A stretch of DNA of 64,000 nt from Phocoena phocoena (lineage: Eukaryota; Chordata; Mammalia; Artiodactyla; Phocoenidae), in assembly GCF_963924675.1 (NCBI RefSeq), contig NC_089232.1, positions 30,702,842-30,766,841 of the forward strand, in the 5' to 3' direction. How positions within the stretch are numbered: the stretch's first letter is position 1; the number at the start of each line of letters is the position of its first letter. Below, in pieces: positions 1-12,225 of the stretch. The notes under the pieces are model-generated. The model worked only from the letters and a program-made list of their open reading frames with translations. It did no database searches and was not told the DNA's origin. The translations under genes were made by a program, and so were the position numbers.

Positions 1-600
1 AAAGAAAACTACAGACCAATATCTCTTATGAATATAGAAGCAAAAATCTTCAACCGAATACTAGCAAACCAAATCCAGCAGCAAATAAAAAGGATTTATT
101 CCAGGAATTAAAATTTGATTCAATATAGAGAAATGAGTCAATGTAATCCACCAGATTAATAGACTAAGATTAAGGAAGAAAAATCCATACGATCATCTCA
201 GTAGATACAGACAAAGCATTTGACAAAACCTAATACCCTTCATGACAACACTCAATAAACTAGAAATAGAAAGGAACTTCCTCAACCTGATAAAGGACAT
301 CTATGAAAATTCCACAGCTTACAACATATTGGGTTGACCCAAAAGTTCGTTCCGGTTTTCCCGTAACATCTTATGGAAAAACCCAAACAAACTTTTTGGC
401 CAACCCAATACTTAAATGGGGAGAGACTGAAAGCTTTCCTACTAAGATTGGGAATAAGACAAGGATGTCCGCTCTCACCATTTCTATTTAACATTGCACC
501 AGAAGCTCTAGAAAGGGCAGGTAGATGAGACAAAGAAATAAAAGGCATTCAGAATGGCAAGGAGGAACTAAAACTATCTCTATTTGCAGGTGACATGATT
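1..600 (+). mobile_element. L1 ORF2 fragment (reverse-transcriptase region)
   Basis: The sequence follows the sense strand of LINE-1 ORF2: the 'ctacagaccaatatctcttatgaa' type block at the start, then the segments for 'ddmi'-like and '[10 protein letters not shown]'-like reverse transcriptase motifs near 420-490. Stops and frameshifts interrupt it, so it is dead. It starts before the window. An 80-bp mariner MITE splits it at 329-408, and continuity of the L1 text on both sides shows that the MITE is the later event. The L1 match fades by about 600. Confidence 0.85.
329..408. mobile_element. 80-bp mariner-type MITE inside L1
   Basis: An almost perfectly self-complementary 80-bp unit begins TTGGGTTGACCCAAAAGTTC and ends with the matching inverted TTTTTGGCCAACCCAA. 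It is flanked by TA on both sides (327-328 and 409-410), the target duplication of Tc1/mariner elements. It has no coding capacity and resembles MADE1-style derivatives of mariner elements. The terminal repeats look like those of cetartiodactyl mariners; the exact subfamily is not assigned. Confidence 0.85.
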
Positions 601-667
601 GTGACCTTGAAAGGCAGGTGCTGGAATGGTCCCTGGCCATCTTCTTGCCTCGAATTTGTTACAATAT

Positions 668-801
668 TGCTTCTTTTTTTTTATGTTTTGGTTTTTTTGG
701 CCTTGAGGCATGTGGGATCTTAGCTCCCTGACCAGGGATCGAACCTGCACTCCCTGCACTGGGAGGCGAAGTCTTAACCAATGGACCGCCAGGGAAGTCC
801 C
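668..801 (-). mobile_element. Older CHR-related tRNA-derived SINE
   Basis: Read on the minus strand it begins GGGACTTCCCTGGCGGTCCA, carries a degraded pol III B box near the 'ggttcgatccctggtca' region and ends in an A-rich tail (poly-T at 668-676 on the plus strand). It is a shorter and more diverged variant than the young copies elsewhere in the window. Confidence 0.8.
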
Positions 802-1955
802 TCCATGAGGCCCTGGCATCCTCTTGCTCCCTGGCAGCATCTGCTACTGAGGTGAGGCCACCAGTTGTCAGGTTCACACTATCTTTCTCCTCCTTGTCCC
901 GAGGACAGGGCCTCTTTGGGTCTGCTGACCCTCTTGCCCAGCCCCCTGCAGCACAATGGGGGCACATGCCTCTGTGAAGCCGTCCTCAGGTCCATCCACC
1001 AAGATGCCTCACTCAGCCATGGATACAGCACTTCCCAGGTGCCATGTCGGAGGTAGATCTTTTAACCTCCCATTCTACCCCTGGGGGTTCGAGGCCCCAG
1101 CTTTCCCAGAGAGAGTGAGCTTTTTGAGTTGGGATGTAGAAAGACATTTCTGTGAGGAGCCTGAAGACACGGTGATACGGAGCACTGATTTATAATGCAT
1201 CAATATTCTAAGGGATAATTCCCATTATTGGAAAAGTCTGGGAAGAACAGCATCTGTGGAGGAAAGAATCGGAAGAAATCACAGCATGGTGTGGGAGGGG
1301 CGGATATGAAAGGTTTCATTGGCAGAGAGGACTGGATGGGCCACGGCAGGGAGGAGGATGGTGCAGGAGCATCCCAGCCGTGATGAGCCCAGGTAGTAGA
1401 GGCCTGATGAGGCACACGGGCTGTGGGCCTGGTCAGCAGCCTGAAGTCTTTGCTCAGGGTTATAGACAGATTAGTGCCCAAAGAGCTATACCTGGAGACC
1501 GGATGCCAATGGGACCAGCACCAGGCCCTGGGATCTGGAGAAAGAGGTTCAGTAGCTCCAAAGAGGTTCACTTTGTGAGAGAAAAGGCAACCTTTCTGAT
1601 GAACAGCTTCCAGCTATGTCACTTACTCATGGTTCTTCATAGAAACTGGTTTCAGACCTCCATCTTTTGCCCGCAGCAGGAACAAGAAATCCACTGGGAA
1701 AGCTGGCAAGGGCATTCCCATGGGCCAGGCAGTTGTGCAGTTTTACTCGGCGCAGATGCCTCGACTTCTCCCTTCTTCTCAGCATGAGGCTATCACTGTT
1801 CCATAATTGTGAACCCTTCCATGGAAATCATTGATTAAATGTGCAAATAAGTGGGTGGACTTGTTATTGCTTTTGTTCATATGTATTTACAAATCAGAAA
1901 AAGGTCTTGGTCGGATCATGTGTCCTGATTTTTGATTCAGAAAAGGCCAAGACTT
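802..1955. other. No gene recognised; apparent single-copy DNA
   Basis: Moderate-GC sequence with several chance open frames on both strands (for example 1380-1787 plus and 1200-1571 minus). None resembles a known protein, and no splice-flanked exon or promoter stood out. Confidence 0.6.
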
Positions 1956-1972
1956 CAACTCCCTACTATATG

Positions 1973-2196
1973 TTTTTGGTGTTGTTTTTTTCTTTTTTTT
2001 TTTTTGCTGTACGCGGGCCTCTCACTGTTGTGGCCTCTCCCGTCGTGGAGCACAGGCTCCGGACGCGCAGGCTCAGCGGCCATGGCTCACGGGCCCAGCC
2101 GCTCCGCGGCATGTGGGATCTTCCCGGACCGGGGCACGAACCCGTGTCCCCTGCATTGGCAGGCGGACTCTCAACCACTGCGCCACCAGGAAAGCC
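1973..2196 (-). mobile_element. Young CHR-type SINE
   Basis: Full-length body with the poly-T tail at the left and the GGGC-type head at the right. It is flanked by a 17-bp target-site duplication, caactccctactatatg at 1956-1972 and its 15/17 match at 2197-2213. Open frames across 1841-2492 on both strands are translations of this SINE and its flanks. Confidence 0.93.
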
Positions 2197-2510
2197 CAAC
2201 TCCCTGCTATGTGAATAATGTAGTGACCAAGGCTCAGTCTCCCAGGTCTCACCAGAGTCAGGGTAGGAACAAGTGTAAAAATGGGTGCTACAGGCAGTGA
2301 GCATTGTAAGTTCAAAGACAACCAGCTGCACCTGGTCCAAAACCTATAAAGGTGAAAAATGTTCCTCCCACCCCCTAGGCCACTGGGCAAATAAATACCC
2401 ACTTGCCCTCTGAGGTCATTCGGTCTTGAGCTGCAAATTTTTATGATGTCTAAATAGGCACTCTGAGCAGAAAGAAACACAAAGCATGTCACTTATGGAT
2501 TTCTTTGGAT

Positions 2511-2745
2511 ATAATGGGAAGAGTATGAATAGGTTTCTGTGTCACATAGCCTAGGTTCTAATCCCAGCCCCGCCACTGAGACTGGTGCGGCCATAGGGAA
2601 GCTCCTTAATCCACTTGACTCCCTACTTTCCTTTCTGTGAAAGGGGTTGCTCAGATCCGCTTCACATGTTGTTGGGAAGATTAGGGAAGGTCTATTCAAG
2701 AGTGTGTCCACAGCAGGTGTTAAATAAATGTCTGTTCTTGTTCCT
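2511..2745 (+). mobile_element. MIR SINE
   Basis: The text matches the MIR core in sense order: 'gttctaatcccagccccgcc', a 'ccttaatccact...cctac' block, then 'tgaaaggggttgctcag' and the downstream 'tgttgggaagatta' block. It is an ancient mammalian SINE, strongly diverged. Confidence 0.7.
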
Positions 2746-3601
2746 TCCTACAGTGGAAGGAAGAGATGATCCATGATAATTTGGGACCAATAGAGAACTC
2801 TGTACTGCCTGGGGACAGACGGATCACTGCGACTTCCCTAGCTCTCGGATTCATTTGGGTGCCCAGGCTCAGGTTCCATCTAAATAGAATTTGGTTGCAC
2901 AATGGGGCCTTCAGCTTGAAAATATATGATTTGTTTCCCTCTCCCTCCTCCTGAATAATGCATGAACTCAGAAGGCTTATCTTCACTGATCCTCCAGTTC
3001 AGCCACGCTACAACTGAGGGAGGCCATACATCTCGTCTCCACAGAAACTGTCACGTCCTGGAACACAGCCTGCCTCCTCTGGGTCTGGGCCTTTCACCTC
3101 CCAGGCTGACGTCAGTCCTGCCCTCCTTGGAGCTATGCGTGAACTGAATAGGGTTTCTGCAGCGAGTCTCCACCCTGGGGTTTTCAATGGCCATCACGTG
3201 GGGGAACAAGACAGTGGATGTGTCTCTGGCGCTAGCCATCTCTGATGATGTGACCTGAGAACCCCCGGTTCACCGAGCCAAGCGCTGAGTTGGCGGGAGT
3301 TCCTACAATCACAGAATCCGGGCCTCCACGTGGCATAAAGAGGAGCCTTGTCTCAGCAGCGTTAGAGATGATTAAATGAATAAGGCTGGGAGCAGGACTG
3401 CTTATTATTACCTGACCTCAGCTGATTCTGTGCCCAAACAGTGAAATATAGGCAATTCATGGAATTCTTTCCGTTCTTTCACAATAATTACACAACACAA
3501 GCTGTACAAGCCTGCTGCCAGTGGTATTTGCACATCAGTGTCTTACAGACCAAACTCCACATTGATGTTTTTTCTCTGTGTTGAAAGATCATCACTAAAA
3601 T
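2746..3601. other. No gene recognised
   Basis: Sequence of mixed composition with short chance frames. There is no CpG cluster, no repeat I can name and no convincing exon. Confidence 0.55.
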
Positions 3602-3650
3602 GTCTTTCTTTCTTTCTTTCTTCCTTCCTTCCTTCCTTCTTCTTTCTTTC
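3602..3650 (+). repeat. TTTC/TTCC microsatellite
   Basis: A pyrimidine-only tract of TTTC units passes into TTCC units and back. The lysine- and arginine-rich minus-strand frame across it is an artefact of the repeat. Confidence 0.95.
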
Positions 3651-4084
3651 ACCAAGAGCTTATATCTGCCTTGGCCCACATGTCACAAATTACAATATGG
3701 CTGAGACTGACCTGTTAGTTCAGCTGGAAAGCCACCTTAATTCTTAACAGTAGGGCTGCCATGTATCCAACCTGATTTGAGTCCTCACACTCAAGGGATG
3801 ACACTTTACCTCCTCATGGTCAAGCACCTTCTCCCTTTCCAAGTCCTCAGCACTGTCTCCAATCTCCCTATTCAATCAACCCTTTAGCCGTTACACCAGC
3901 AGAGGACCTACTACCCACTCTATCAAGATGATCAGGGTGGAACCTGTAAACTACATACTTCCTTTCCTGTTCCGCAACTGCATTCACTCCCCCACCCCCA
4001 TCTTTACGTCCATCTCTCCAGACTCAGAGGACCAGGTTCTGTACTTGGTTTCAGAGACAACCCTTCCCTCACAGCAAGCAAGGG
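3651..4084. other. No gene recognised
   Basis: A C/T-rich stretch lying just upstream of a long L1. No exon or regulatory site could be supported. Confidence 0.5.
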
Positions 4085-5611
4085 GAAAGAAAGAAATAAA
4101 CTGGAAAACTGGAAAACAATAAATAAAATTAATGAAACAAAGAGCTGGTTCTTTGAAAAGATCAATAATATTGACAGATTTCTAGCAAGACTGGCAAATA
4201 AAAAAAAGAGAGAGAAGACACAAATTACCAATATCAGGAGTGAAGTAGATATCACTACAGACCCTGCAGACATAAAAAAATAAGGGAATACTACAAATAA
4301 CTCTACACACACAAATCTGATAGTTAGATAAAACAGACCATTCCTCAAAAAACACAAACTCCCAACTTACAAATAAAAGATAGATTTGAATAGTCCTGTA
4401 ACTATTAAGAAAATCGGATCTATAATTTTTAAACTCCCCAAAAGGATCTCCAAGACCAGATGATTTCACTAGAGAATTCTACCAAACGTTTAAGAAGATT
4501 TAACACCATTCTACACAATGTCTTCCAGAAAACAAAAGAGAAGGAACATTTCCCAATTCCTCTTATGAAGCTAATATTACTCTGATACCAAAACCAAAGA
4601 CAGTATAAAAAAAGAAAAATACAGGCTGATATCCCTCATGACTATAGATGCAATGCAAGCAAGACTGGTTCAATATTTGAAATCAATCAATATAATCCAT
4701 CAAATTAATAGGCTAAAGAAGAAAAAAATCACATGATCATATCAAATGGTGCAGGAAATATTTTTGACAAAATTCAATACCCATTCTTGATAAAAATTCT
4801 CAGAAAAAAATAAGAATAGAGGAGAACACCCTCAACTTGACAAAGAGCATCTACAAAAGCCTACAGCTAACATTATTCTTCATGAGGAAAGACCAAACGC
4901 TTCCTCCCTTAGATTAGGAACAGGGCAAGAATGTCTTCTCCACTCTTGTTTAAAAACTTCTCGAAGTTCTAGCAGGTAGAATAGGGCAAAAACAAAATTT
5001 TAAAAATAATATAACATAACATAAAATAATCTAATCATACAGATTGGGAAGGAAAAAATAAAACTGTCTCTGTTTGCAGATAACATGATGGTCTACACAG
5101 AAAATCCCAAGGAATATATATATTTTTACAACCCTCCTAGAACTAATAAGTGAATTCAGCAAGGTTTCTTTATAAACATATAAAAATTATTTCTATATAC
5201 TAGCAATGAACACATGGATATTGAAATTAAAAATACAATACCATTTACAAACTAAAAAGAAAAGAATACTTAGCTATAAATTGAACAAAACATGTACAGA
5301 ACTTCTATGCTGAATACTACATAACACTAATGAAAGAAATCGAGGAAAGCCTAAGTAATAGGAAAGATATAATATGTTTACAGATTGGAAGACTCAACAC
5401 AATAAAGGTGTCAATTCTCCCCAAATTGATATGTAAGTTTAACATGATTTCTATTAAAATATCAGCAGGAATTTTAAAGATATAGATTATTCTAAAATTT
5501 ATATCAACAGGCAAAGGAACTTTAAAGAGCTCAAACAATTTTGAAAAAAGAAGAACAAAGTAGGAGGAGTGTCTCCCCAATTTCAAGACTTACACAGCTA
5601 CAGGAATCAAG

Positions 5612-5805
5612 ACAGGATTGGATCTGAAAAGGAATGGATATATGTATATGTATACTTGAATCTCTTTGCCATATACCTGAAACTAACACAACATTGTAAA
5701 TCAACTGTACTCCAATATAAAATAAATATTAAAATTTAAAAAGTAACCACATTGAAAAATACCTATACATGTAAGAAAAAAATAAAAGACTGCATCGGAA
5801 GTGAT
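5612..5805 (+). mobile_element. L1 3'-end fragment nested in the larger L1
   Basis: Between two contiguous pieces of the host L1 ('caggaatcaagacag' and 'gatgaagggatagacacat') lies another L1's 3' end: the 'ctttgccatatacctgaaactaac' block and an AATAAA-bearing A-rich end near 5720-5750. About 55 further bases with a second AATAAA at 5781-5786 follow before the host resumes. No clean target duplication was found, so the edges are approximate. Confidence 0.6.
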
Positions 5806-5880
5806 GAAGGGATAGACACATAGATCAATGGAACAGAGAATACAGAAATAGAACCTTACAAATTTGTCCAGCTTATTTTT

Positions 5881-6078
5881 AAAAAATATTTATTATTTAT
5901 TTACTTATTTATCTGGTTGTGCCGGGTCTTAGTTGCAGCAGGCAGGCTCCTTAGTTGTGTCATGTGAACTCTTAGCTGCAGCATGCATGTGGGATCTAGT
6001 TCCCTGACTAGGGATCAAACCCGAGCTCTCTGCTATGGGAGCACGGGGTCTTAACTACTGCGTCACCAGGGAAGTCCC
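5881..6078 (-). mobile_element. Older CHR-related SINE in L1
   Basis: The minus-strand element has a head GGGACTTCCCTGGTGACGCA and a TTTATT-rich tail. Near-repeats ccagcttattttt (ending at 5880) and ccagctcattttt (6084-6096) look like its target duplication in the host L1. Confidence 0.8.
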
Positions 6079-6557
6079 CTTGCCCAGCTCATTTTTGACA
6101 AAGATGCAAAAGCAATTTTATAGAGGAAAGATAGCTTTTTAAACAAATGTTGGAACAATTAGACATAAAAATCAAAGAAAAAGAAAAGATCCTGTACCTA
6201 AGTCTCACATGTTATACAAAAATTAACTCAAAACTGGATTATGGACTTACACATAAAATACAAAACTATAAAACTTTTAGGAAAGAAAAACACAGGAGAA
6301 AATCTTTGCGATCTAGACGTAGGCAAAGAGCTTAGACTTTACCCCAAAAGCACAATCCATTAAAGGAAAAATTGATAAGTTTGATATCAAATTTATTTTC
6401 ATAGAGCAAAGTTAAGTGGATGAAAAGATAAGCTATAGGACAGGAGGAAATATTTTCAAACCACATATATGAAAAAGGACAGGTATCTAGAATAGATAAA
6501 GAACTCTCAAAACTCAAAAGAAAAAAGCAAACAATCCAATTAGAAATGAACAAAAGA

Positions 6558-6686
6558 GGGACTTCCCTGGTGGCCCAGTGGTTAAGACTGTGCCTTCTGA
6601 TGCAGGGAGTGTGGGTTTGATCCCTGGTCAGGGAGTGAACACCCCACATGGCTCAGGGCCAAAAGAAAAACATAAAACAGAAACAA
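6558..6686 (+). mobile_element. Older CHR-related SINE in L1
   Basis: Sense copy starting GGGACTTCCCTGGTGGCCCA, with a recognisable pol III B-box region (gggtttgatccctggtca) and an A-rich tail. It lacks the longer 3' half seen in the young copies. Confidence 0.8.
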
Positions 6687-7212
6687 TATTGTTAACAAAT
6701 TAAATAAAGACTTTAAAAATGGTCCACATCAAAAAAAATCTTAAAGAACAAAAGACACAGAGAAACATTTCATTCAAAGGGATGTACACATGGAAAATAA
6801 GCACATGAAGAGTTGTTCAACATCATTAGCCATCAGAGAAATGCAAATTAAAACCACAATGAGATATCACTATACACCCATCAGAATGGCTGAAACAAAA
6901 AATAATGTCACTATAAAATTCGGTGAGGATGCAGAGAAACTGGATACATTGCTGATAGGAATGGAAAATGGTAAAAATCTGGAAAAATATTTGGCATTTC
7001 TTTACAAATTAAGCCTGCAAATACCATACGCTCCAGGAATGGCACTCTTGGGTATTTATCCCAGAGAAGTGATGACTTAAGTTCACACAAAACCTTGTAC
7101 CCAAATATTTATAGTGGTTTTATTTTAATAGGCAAAAACTGGAAATAACCCAATTGTCTTTTAAGGGGTGAATGGTTAAACAAACTGTGGTACATCTTTT
7201 CCATGGAACACT

Positions 7213-7569
7213 AGCGCTATGGTCTAAATGTTTGTGCCCCTGCCCACATTTCATATGTTGAAATCTTAACCCCCAAACATGATGGTATTAGTAGGTGGGA
7301 CCTTTGGGAGATGCGTAAGTCATGAGGGTAGAACCCTTATGAATGAGATTAGTGCCTTATAAAAGAGGCTCCAGAGGGACCCCTAACCCCTCCCATCATG
7401 TGAGGACACAGAAGAAGGCACTGGCTACGAACCAGGAAGTGGGCCCTCACAAGAGCATGACCACGCTGCTGTCTTGACCTTGGACTTCGAGAGCTGTGAG
7501 AAGTAAATTTCTGTTGTTTATAAGCTACACAGTCTGTGGTACTTTGTTATTGCAGCCCAAATGAACAAA
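7213..7569 (+). mobile_element. Solo LTR of MaLR type (MLT1/MST-like) in L1
   Basis: A segment starting near 'ctatggtctaaatgtttgtg' and passing through 'ttataaaagaggc', 'catgtgaggacacag' and 'agtaaatttctgttgtttat' to 'gcagcccaaatgaacaaag' follows the usual order of MaLR LTRs, including a polyadenylation-like region. The L1 text is continuous on either side. A weak 5-bp duplication (acact/gtact) is possible. No internal region remains. Confidence 0.75.
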
Positions 7570-7997
7570 GATAAGTACTCAACAATAAAAAGACACATGC
7601 ACCAACGTGGATGAATCTCCAGGGAATTTTGCTAAGTGAAAAAAACCAATCCCCTGAAGTTACATACGGTATGATTCCATGTATACAAGAGCCCTGACAT
7701 GACACAATTACAGAAATGGAGAAGAGATTAGTGGTTGCCGGGAGCTAAGGAGAGGATGGGGAGGAAATAGGTGTGGTTACAAAAGGGGAACATGACGCCT
7801 CCTTGTGGTGATGGAAATGTTCTGTATCTTGACTATATGGATGACAATATCATGGTTGTGAAATTACGCTATGTAGTTTGGCAAGAAGTTAACACTGAAG
7901 AAACTGGGTAAAGGTACAGGGGCTCTGTCTGTGTTATTTCTTACAACTGCATGTGAATCTACATTTATCTCAAAATAAAAAGTTTAATTGAAAAATA

Positions 7998-10288
7998 ACT
8001 GCAGAAAAGAAAAATTGTCCCTGGTGCTTTTTGTAAGGAGCCTCAGGGTAGACGGTTCGGTTTTGTTGAACAGACAGCCTGTTGTGATGAAATGCTAAGG
8101 AGATGTAATCATGCAGAACAGAGGGAGAGAGAGAAAGAGAAAAGCAGAGAGAAAGAAAGGGATGGAGAGGCAGAGAAAGGAGGAAAAACTGGAGACATTT
8201 AGATTTAGAGCACTTGCCATAGGAAACAATGAGAAATCAGTTTGGGCATAAGAAGAATTGTTTAGGGATTTTAGGAGATATTTTTGTCCTTTGTAACCCT
8301 CTCTTCTGGGTCTAGAAGAATACTTCATTAAAGATCTGCATTACTTGTCAGCTTTTTTAAAGGTGGGATCTGTGTTTATTTGGATGTGACACCATGGCAA
8401 TGTTCTGCAAGGAAGCCTGGAACATTGAGGTCGTATGTGATGGTTTGTCTGGGTTTTGGACCTTTAGGTAAATTACATCCCTAGAACTGTGACAAGAATG
8501 AGCTTTCACGATGACCATCCAGTTGTTATGCTCATGGTACCAGGGAGCAGAGGTTGGCCCAATAGGAGTTGTGCCATCCTTGGAAAGTCTCCTTCAAAAG
8601 AAGGAAATGGGGGCTCTTCTACAATCAGAAATAGGACTGTGGAGGCATGAACTTGAAGGACGCAGGTCTGTGAAATAGAGAACTGCATATCTGTGGCTTT
8701 ATGTAGGCAAGGCTGAGAGTCTAAGTCTTCAGAAAGTACAGGCTGAGAATTAGTATTTGCTCAGTATTGTATATATAAATGCACAATTTCTACAGATATT
8801 AGACTCTTTCATGGGTAAAGAGGTCAGTGGCAGACATGACCGGACATGTTCAGAACCCCGGTCCGGCTGCTGGAGAGCAGAAGGTCATGGAGGGATCCTC
8901 CATCCATCAGACCCCCTGCTGTACCACACACGTCCGTTCTGTGGTTAGACATGCCTCCAAACGCTGCAGGGGTGGCGGACCCCAGGGCTGAAAGTCAAGG
9001 AGGTTAAGAGGGTTCGTGGAGCCTGGCCCTAATAATTACCTGTGGGCACAAAGCCACAGAGACCAGTTCTGGCCGAATGCCTGCCAGCCCTAGAAAGGCT
9101 CTACAGTAGAGCGAAGACGTGCTGGAATTCAGAGTTCACTGCTGTGTGTCAAAGGGAAGGGGAACCGGAACAGTGTCTGTGGTCAGGACCTCAGGGCTTC
9201 TGCAGCAGTTCATTCCAGGGCACAGCTAATTGCTGTTTGCAAAGGCAGCTGGCCCAAATAACCGAGCAACAATTAATGGTCAAGTTCATGAGCAAACTTC
9301 AGTTTCCCCAGGAAGCCTGATTTCTTGCTGTTGGGGAAACTAATTCAGAAGGCGGAAGAGAAAGCAGCTTCCACTCCGGGAATCTGATGGAGCTCACCGT
9401 GGGGTTGCGGCCGGAAGTGGGATGCAGACCTGGGCGCCAGCAACGATGCAGGTGTGACTCAGCCTGCTGAGGTCAGGTCCCCACAAGACAGGTTTGGTGG
9501 GTGGGGATGAGCCGATGGCCGAGGTAGATTGCTTTACATGAGAAAACACAGGGAGGAAAAGGATTTAGGGAGTGGTGGAAGAGGATGGGGTGTTTGAGAG
9601 GCTACTGAGAGAAGAGATTCTTGGGAGGACTTTTAGGAAGCACTGCAGGGTCCATGCAGTGTAACCAGCTCTTTCATCATCATCCTCAATTAGCCACCAG
9701 CAAACGCCCACCAAGCTCGTTTATTTAGAAGGCTCAGCTCACCAGGGTACAGACATGAAGTGTTTTTATTTTTCTCAGTAACTGCTCTCTAAACGTGTAC
9801 TGTCACACTTCCCTTCCCCACTGGGGAAGGGAAGCCAACTCCCCTATCAACAGCTTGTCAAGACTCCAGACCCTTTTTTATCCACCACTTTCCATGACTG
9901 AAACAGTCTCACTCCGGTACTGAAAACTCCAGGGCAAACTAAAGTGTGGCCGCAGCAGCTTGGAGATGAGGGTGGGCTGAGGTGGGGCTGGGTGTTGGGC
10001 GGCACCCCACACACCTGCAAGCCCTGTGCTCACCCAGCTTCAAGACGGAAGAAAGAGCCCTGGAGTCAGCAACAGAGACATCAGTGATTTAATGGACGGG
10101 GGAGCTTACATGTTTGAAGCAAGGTCCTGGAGTGACACCCCATCGTGTGCAGCAGTCAGGACATGGCGGCAGTCTTCATTCCCAGGGGAGGGGGGAGATT
10201 GCCCGTTATAGGGGGAGTAGACGTCAGGTTGGCTTATGGATTACCAGGGAAGCTAACAGAGGGGTGCACCCTCACCACTCTTTTGATA
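7998..10288. other. No gene recognised; mainly single-copy DNA
   Basis: About 2.3 kb with a purine-rich GA tract at 8120-8190 and otherwise unremarkable composition. Chance frames such as 9042-9320 (92 codons) show no recognisable domain and no splice-site support. Confidence 0.55.
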
Positions 10289-10301
10289 AGAACAATCACT
10301 A

Positions 10302-10505
10302 GGGCTTCCCTGGTGGCTCAGTGGTTGAGAGTCCGCCTGCTGGTGCAGGGGACGCGGGTTCGCGCCCCAGTCCGGGAAGATCCCACATGCCGCGGAGCGG
10401 CTGGGCCCGTGAGCCATGGCCGCTGAGCCTGTGCGTCTGGAGCCTGTGCTCCGCAACGGGAGAGGCCACAGCAGTGAGAGGCCCGTGTACCGCAAAAAAA
10501 AAAAA
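10302..10505 (+). mobile_element. Young CHR-type SINE
   Basis: Complete sense copy with pol III A-box-like TGGCTCAGTGG and B-box-like GGTTCGCGCCC, ending in ACCGC plus a short poly-A. The 11-bp target duplication agaacaatcac occurs at 10289-10299 and 10506-10516. Confidence 0.95.
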
Positions 10506-10516
10506 AGAACAATCAC

Positions 10517-11510
10517 ATCACTAGCTGGGACCAGGACAGCTAAGTAGGAAGGTCAGTCATGTAAGTAGGGTGTAGGTGAAATAGGCACTGGTCTAACTGG
10601 GGATGTACAGAGAGCAAGAGAACAGCCATCTTGAGTGGCCCGACCATCCAGTGGGGGTCACCTCTCAAGTACCTCCCAACCCCTCCTATTCTGAGCCCAA
10701 GCTCTGAGAAGGTGCAGGGGAGAGTCCCTCCTGTGGTCCCTCTGTGGATGTTGCTACTAGAAAAGTAGCAACCGATGGGCCCCTGGTGGCTTCTGAGGGT
10801 CAGACACCCAAATGCTGTCCTCTCTTGGGCAAGTCCTCCCCCCAGGCAAGTTCCCTGACTCAGGTGGTCCCCCCCTGAGAAAATGCCACTGGGGTCCCCT
10901 CACCTGAAAGATGCTCAACCCCAGCCACCCTCTCTGGGGTCTGCTGAGCTGTGGGGAACCTTCACATTTTTGCTGAGGCAAACGGCAGAGGTGCGGTGTC
11001 CTGCGGGTACCCTTCTAGCAGCTCTGCCATCTCTCAGGCACATTTTTCTCCAGGCTCCAGCAGGATTAGAACCTCTGTGGGTCCAAAGACTCAGCAAATC
11101 TCAGAGACAGAGAGTCACCAGGCCCCAACTTGGTGGAGGTGGGGACGATCCATGTTCCCTTGGGTTTCCTTCCTCTGGCGTGAGGTGCTCCATCTGCCTC
11201 TCCTGCCTCAGCTGCCCTTGCATTTCAATCCCGGTCACAGAAAAGCATGCCTATTTTCTGTGCATCGTGGGGTCCCATGTTTCTGGGTCCCGCGTCTTTC
11301 TGCTCCCTGGACACCTGCAAATGCTCCTCTTTAGAAATCAGTTAGTCTTCTCTCACTCAGACCGGACTAAGCATCCCTTTCCCCTGCTCCACTCCCACTC
11401 TTTGAAAATATATGTTTCTAGCTTGTATCTCATGATATTAAAACATACCTTTAAGTATCTAACTCTCCCATGCTGCACTATACATTCCTTGAAGACAGAA
11501 ATGGACGGGG
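10517..11510. other. No gene recognised
   Basis: Moderately GC-rich sequence. The 245-codon plus frame 10883-11620 crosses into the SINE at its end, matches no known family and has no initiator context or exon structure, so I treat it as chance. Confidence 0.6.
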
Positions 11511-11513
11511 GGA

Positions 11514-11643
11514 GGTTTTGTTTGTGTTTTTGTTTTGCCGCACCACGAGGTTTGTGGGATCTTACTTCCCTGATCAGGGATAGAACCCGGGCCCCCTGTA
11601 GTGGAAGTGCAGAGTTCTAACCACTGGACCACCAGCAAGTTCC
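11514..11643 (-). mobile_element. Older CHR-related SINE
   Basis: Minus-strand copy, head at 11643 and T-rich tail at 11514. It is flanked by similar cagaaatgg and cagaaattgg sequences that may be its target duplication. Confidence 0.8.
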
Positions 11644-12225
11644 CAGAAATTGGTTTCTTGATTCTATACGTTGTGCCTACAACAGCTTCTGATTCATAGA
11701 AGACGGTCAATAAGTGCTTATCGATGAGATGGAAGAGAAGAAGGGAAACAGACTACATCTCTCATCTTTCACAACGAGGGTGTGTGCAGTCATTCTGGGG
11801 GAACGCCAGTGTCTCACACCTTCCTAGGTCCAAAGACCAGCCTTTCTCCACTGGCGTTAAAAAAGCCAACTACAGTTCTTCCAGACCCCAGTTGATTAGA
11901 GCCCAGGTGGGTGGCCTAAATTCAGCAGACAGGAAGCCCCCCCCAGGATTTAACCTAGAGGAGGAGTCAGGAGGCTTGTGCCCTGGGGCTGTGGTGGGAG
12001 AAGCAACACACTAAACAGGCTGGTCCTGGGTATGACCCGGTTCTAGGTCCCTGGCCTCCTGCCTACTTGCCCAGCCTCACTCTCCAGGCCTCCCACCAAT
12101 TCTGTCATCTACCAAAGAGCCTTCCACTAAAATCCTAAAACTTAGCAGAAGGCTTCTCTTATTTGCCAGTAAGGGTCCTGACTAGTACACTTGTCAATAG
12201 ATGCTAATTTATGCTTGATCTTGAA
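11644..12225. other. No gene recognised
   Basis: Mixed-composition sequence. No identifiable repeat, exon or regulatory motif. Confidence 0.5.

Larger units (their letters stand above)
4088..7997 (+). mobile_element. Long old L1 (ORF2 to 3' end), multiply interrupted
   Basis: Sense L1 text starts in the ORF2 'aaaattaatgaaacaaagagctggttc' region and continues through the reverse transcriptase, the C-terminal block (6790-7080 encodes '[25 protein letters not shown]'-like L1 residues) and the 3' untranslated region, ending near 'aaaataaaaagtttaattg' at about 7997. It is dead. Later insertions are an L1 tail (about 5612-5805), two SINEs (5881-6078 and 6558-6686) and a MaLR LTR (about 7213-7569). 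Confidence 0.88.

Noticed and set aside
10302..10505. tRNA gene suggested by pol III A- and B-box sequences in the SINEs
   Set aside because: The tRNA-like head cannot form a complete cloverleaf and is part of a dispersed retroposon.
10883..11620. 245-codon plus-strand open frame
   Set aside because: It matches no family known to me, ends inside a SINE and lacks promoter or splice support.
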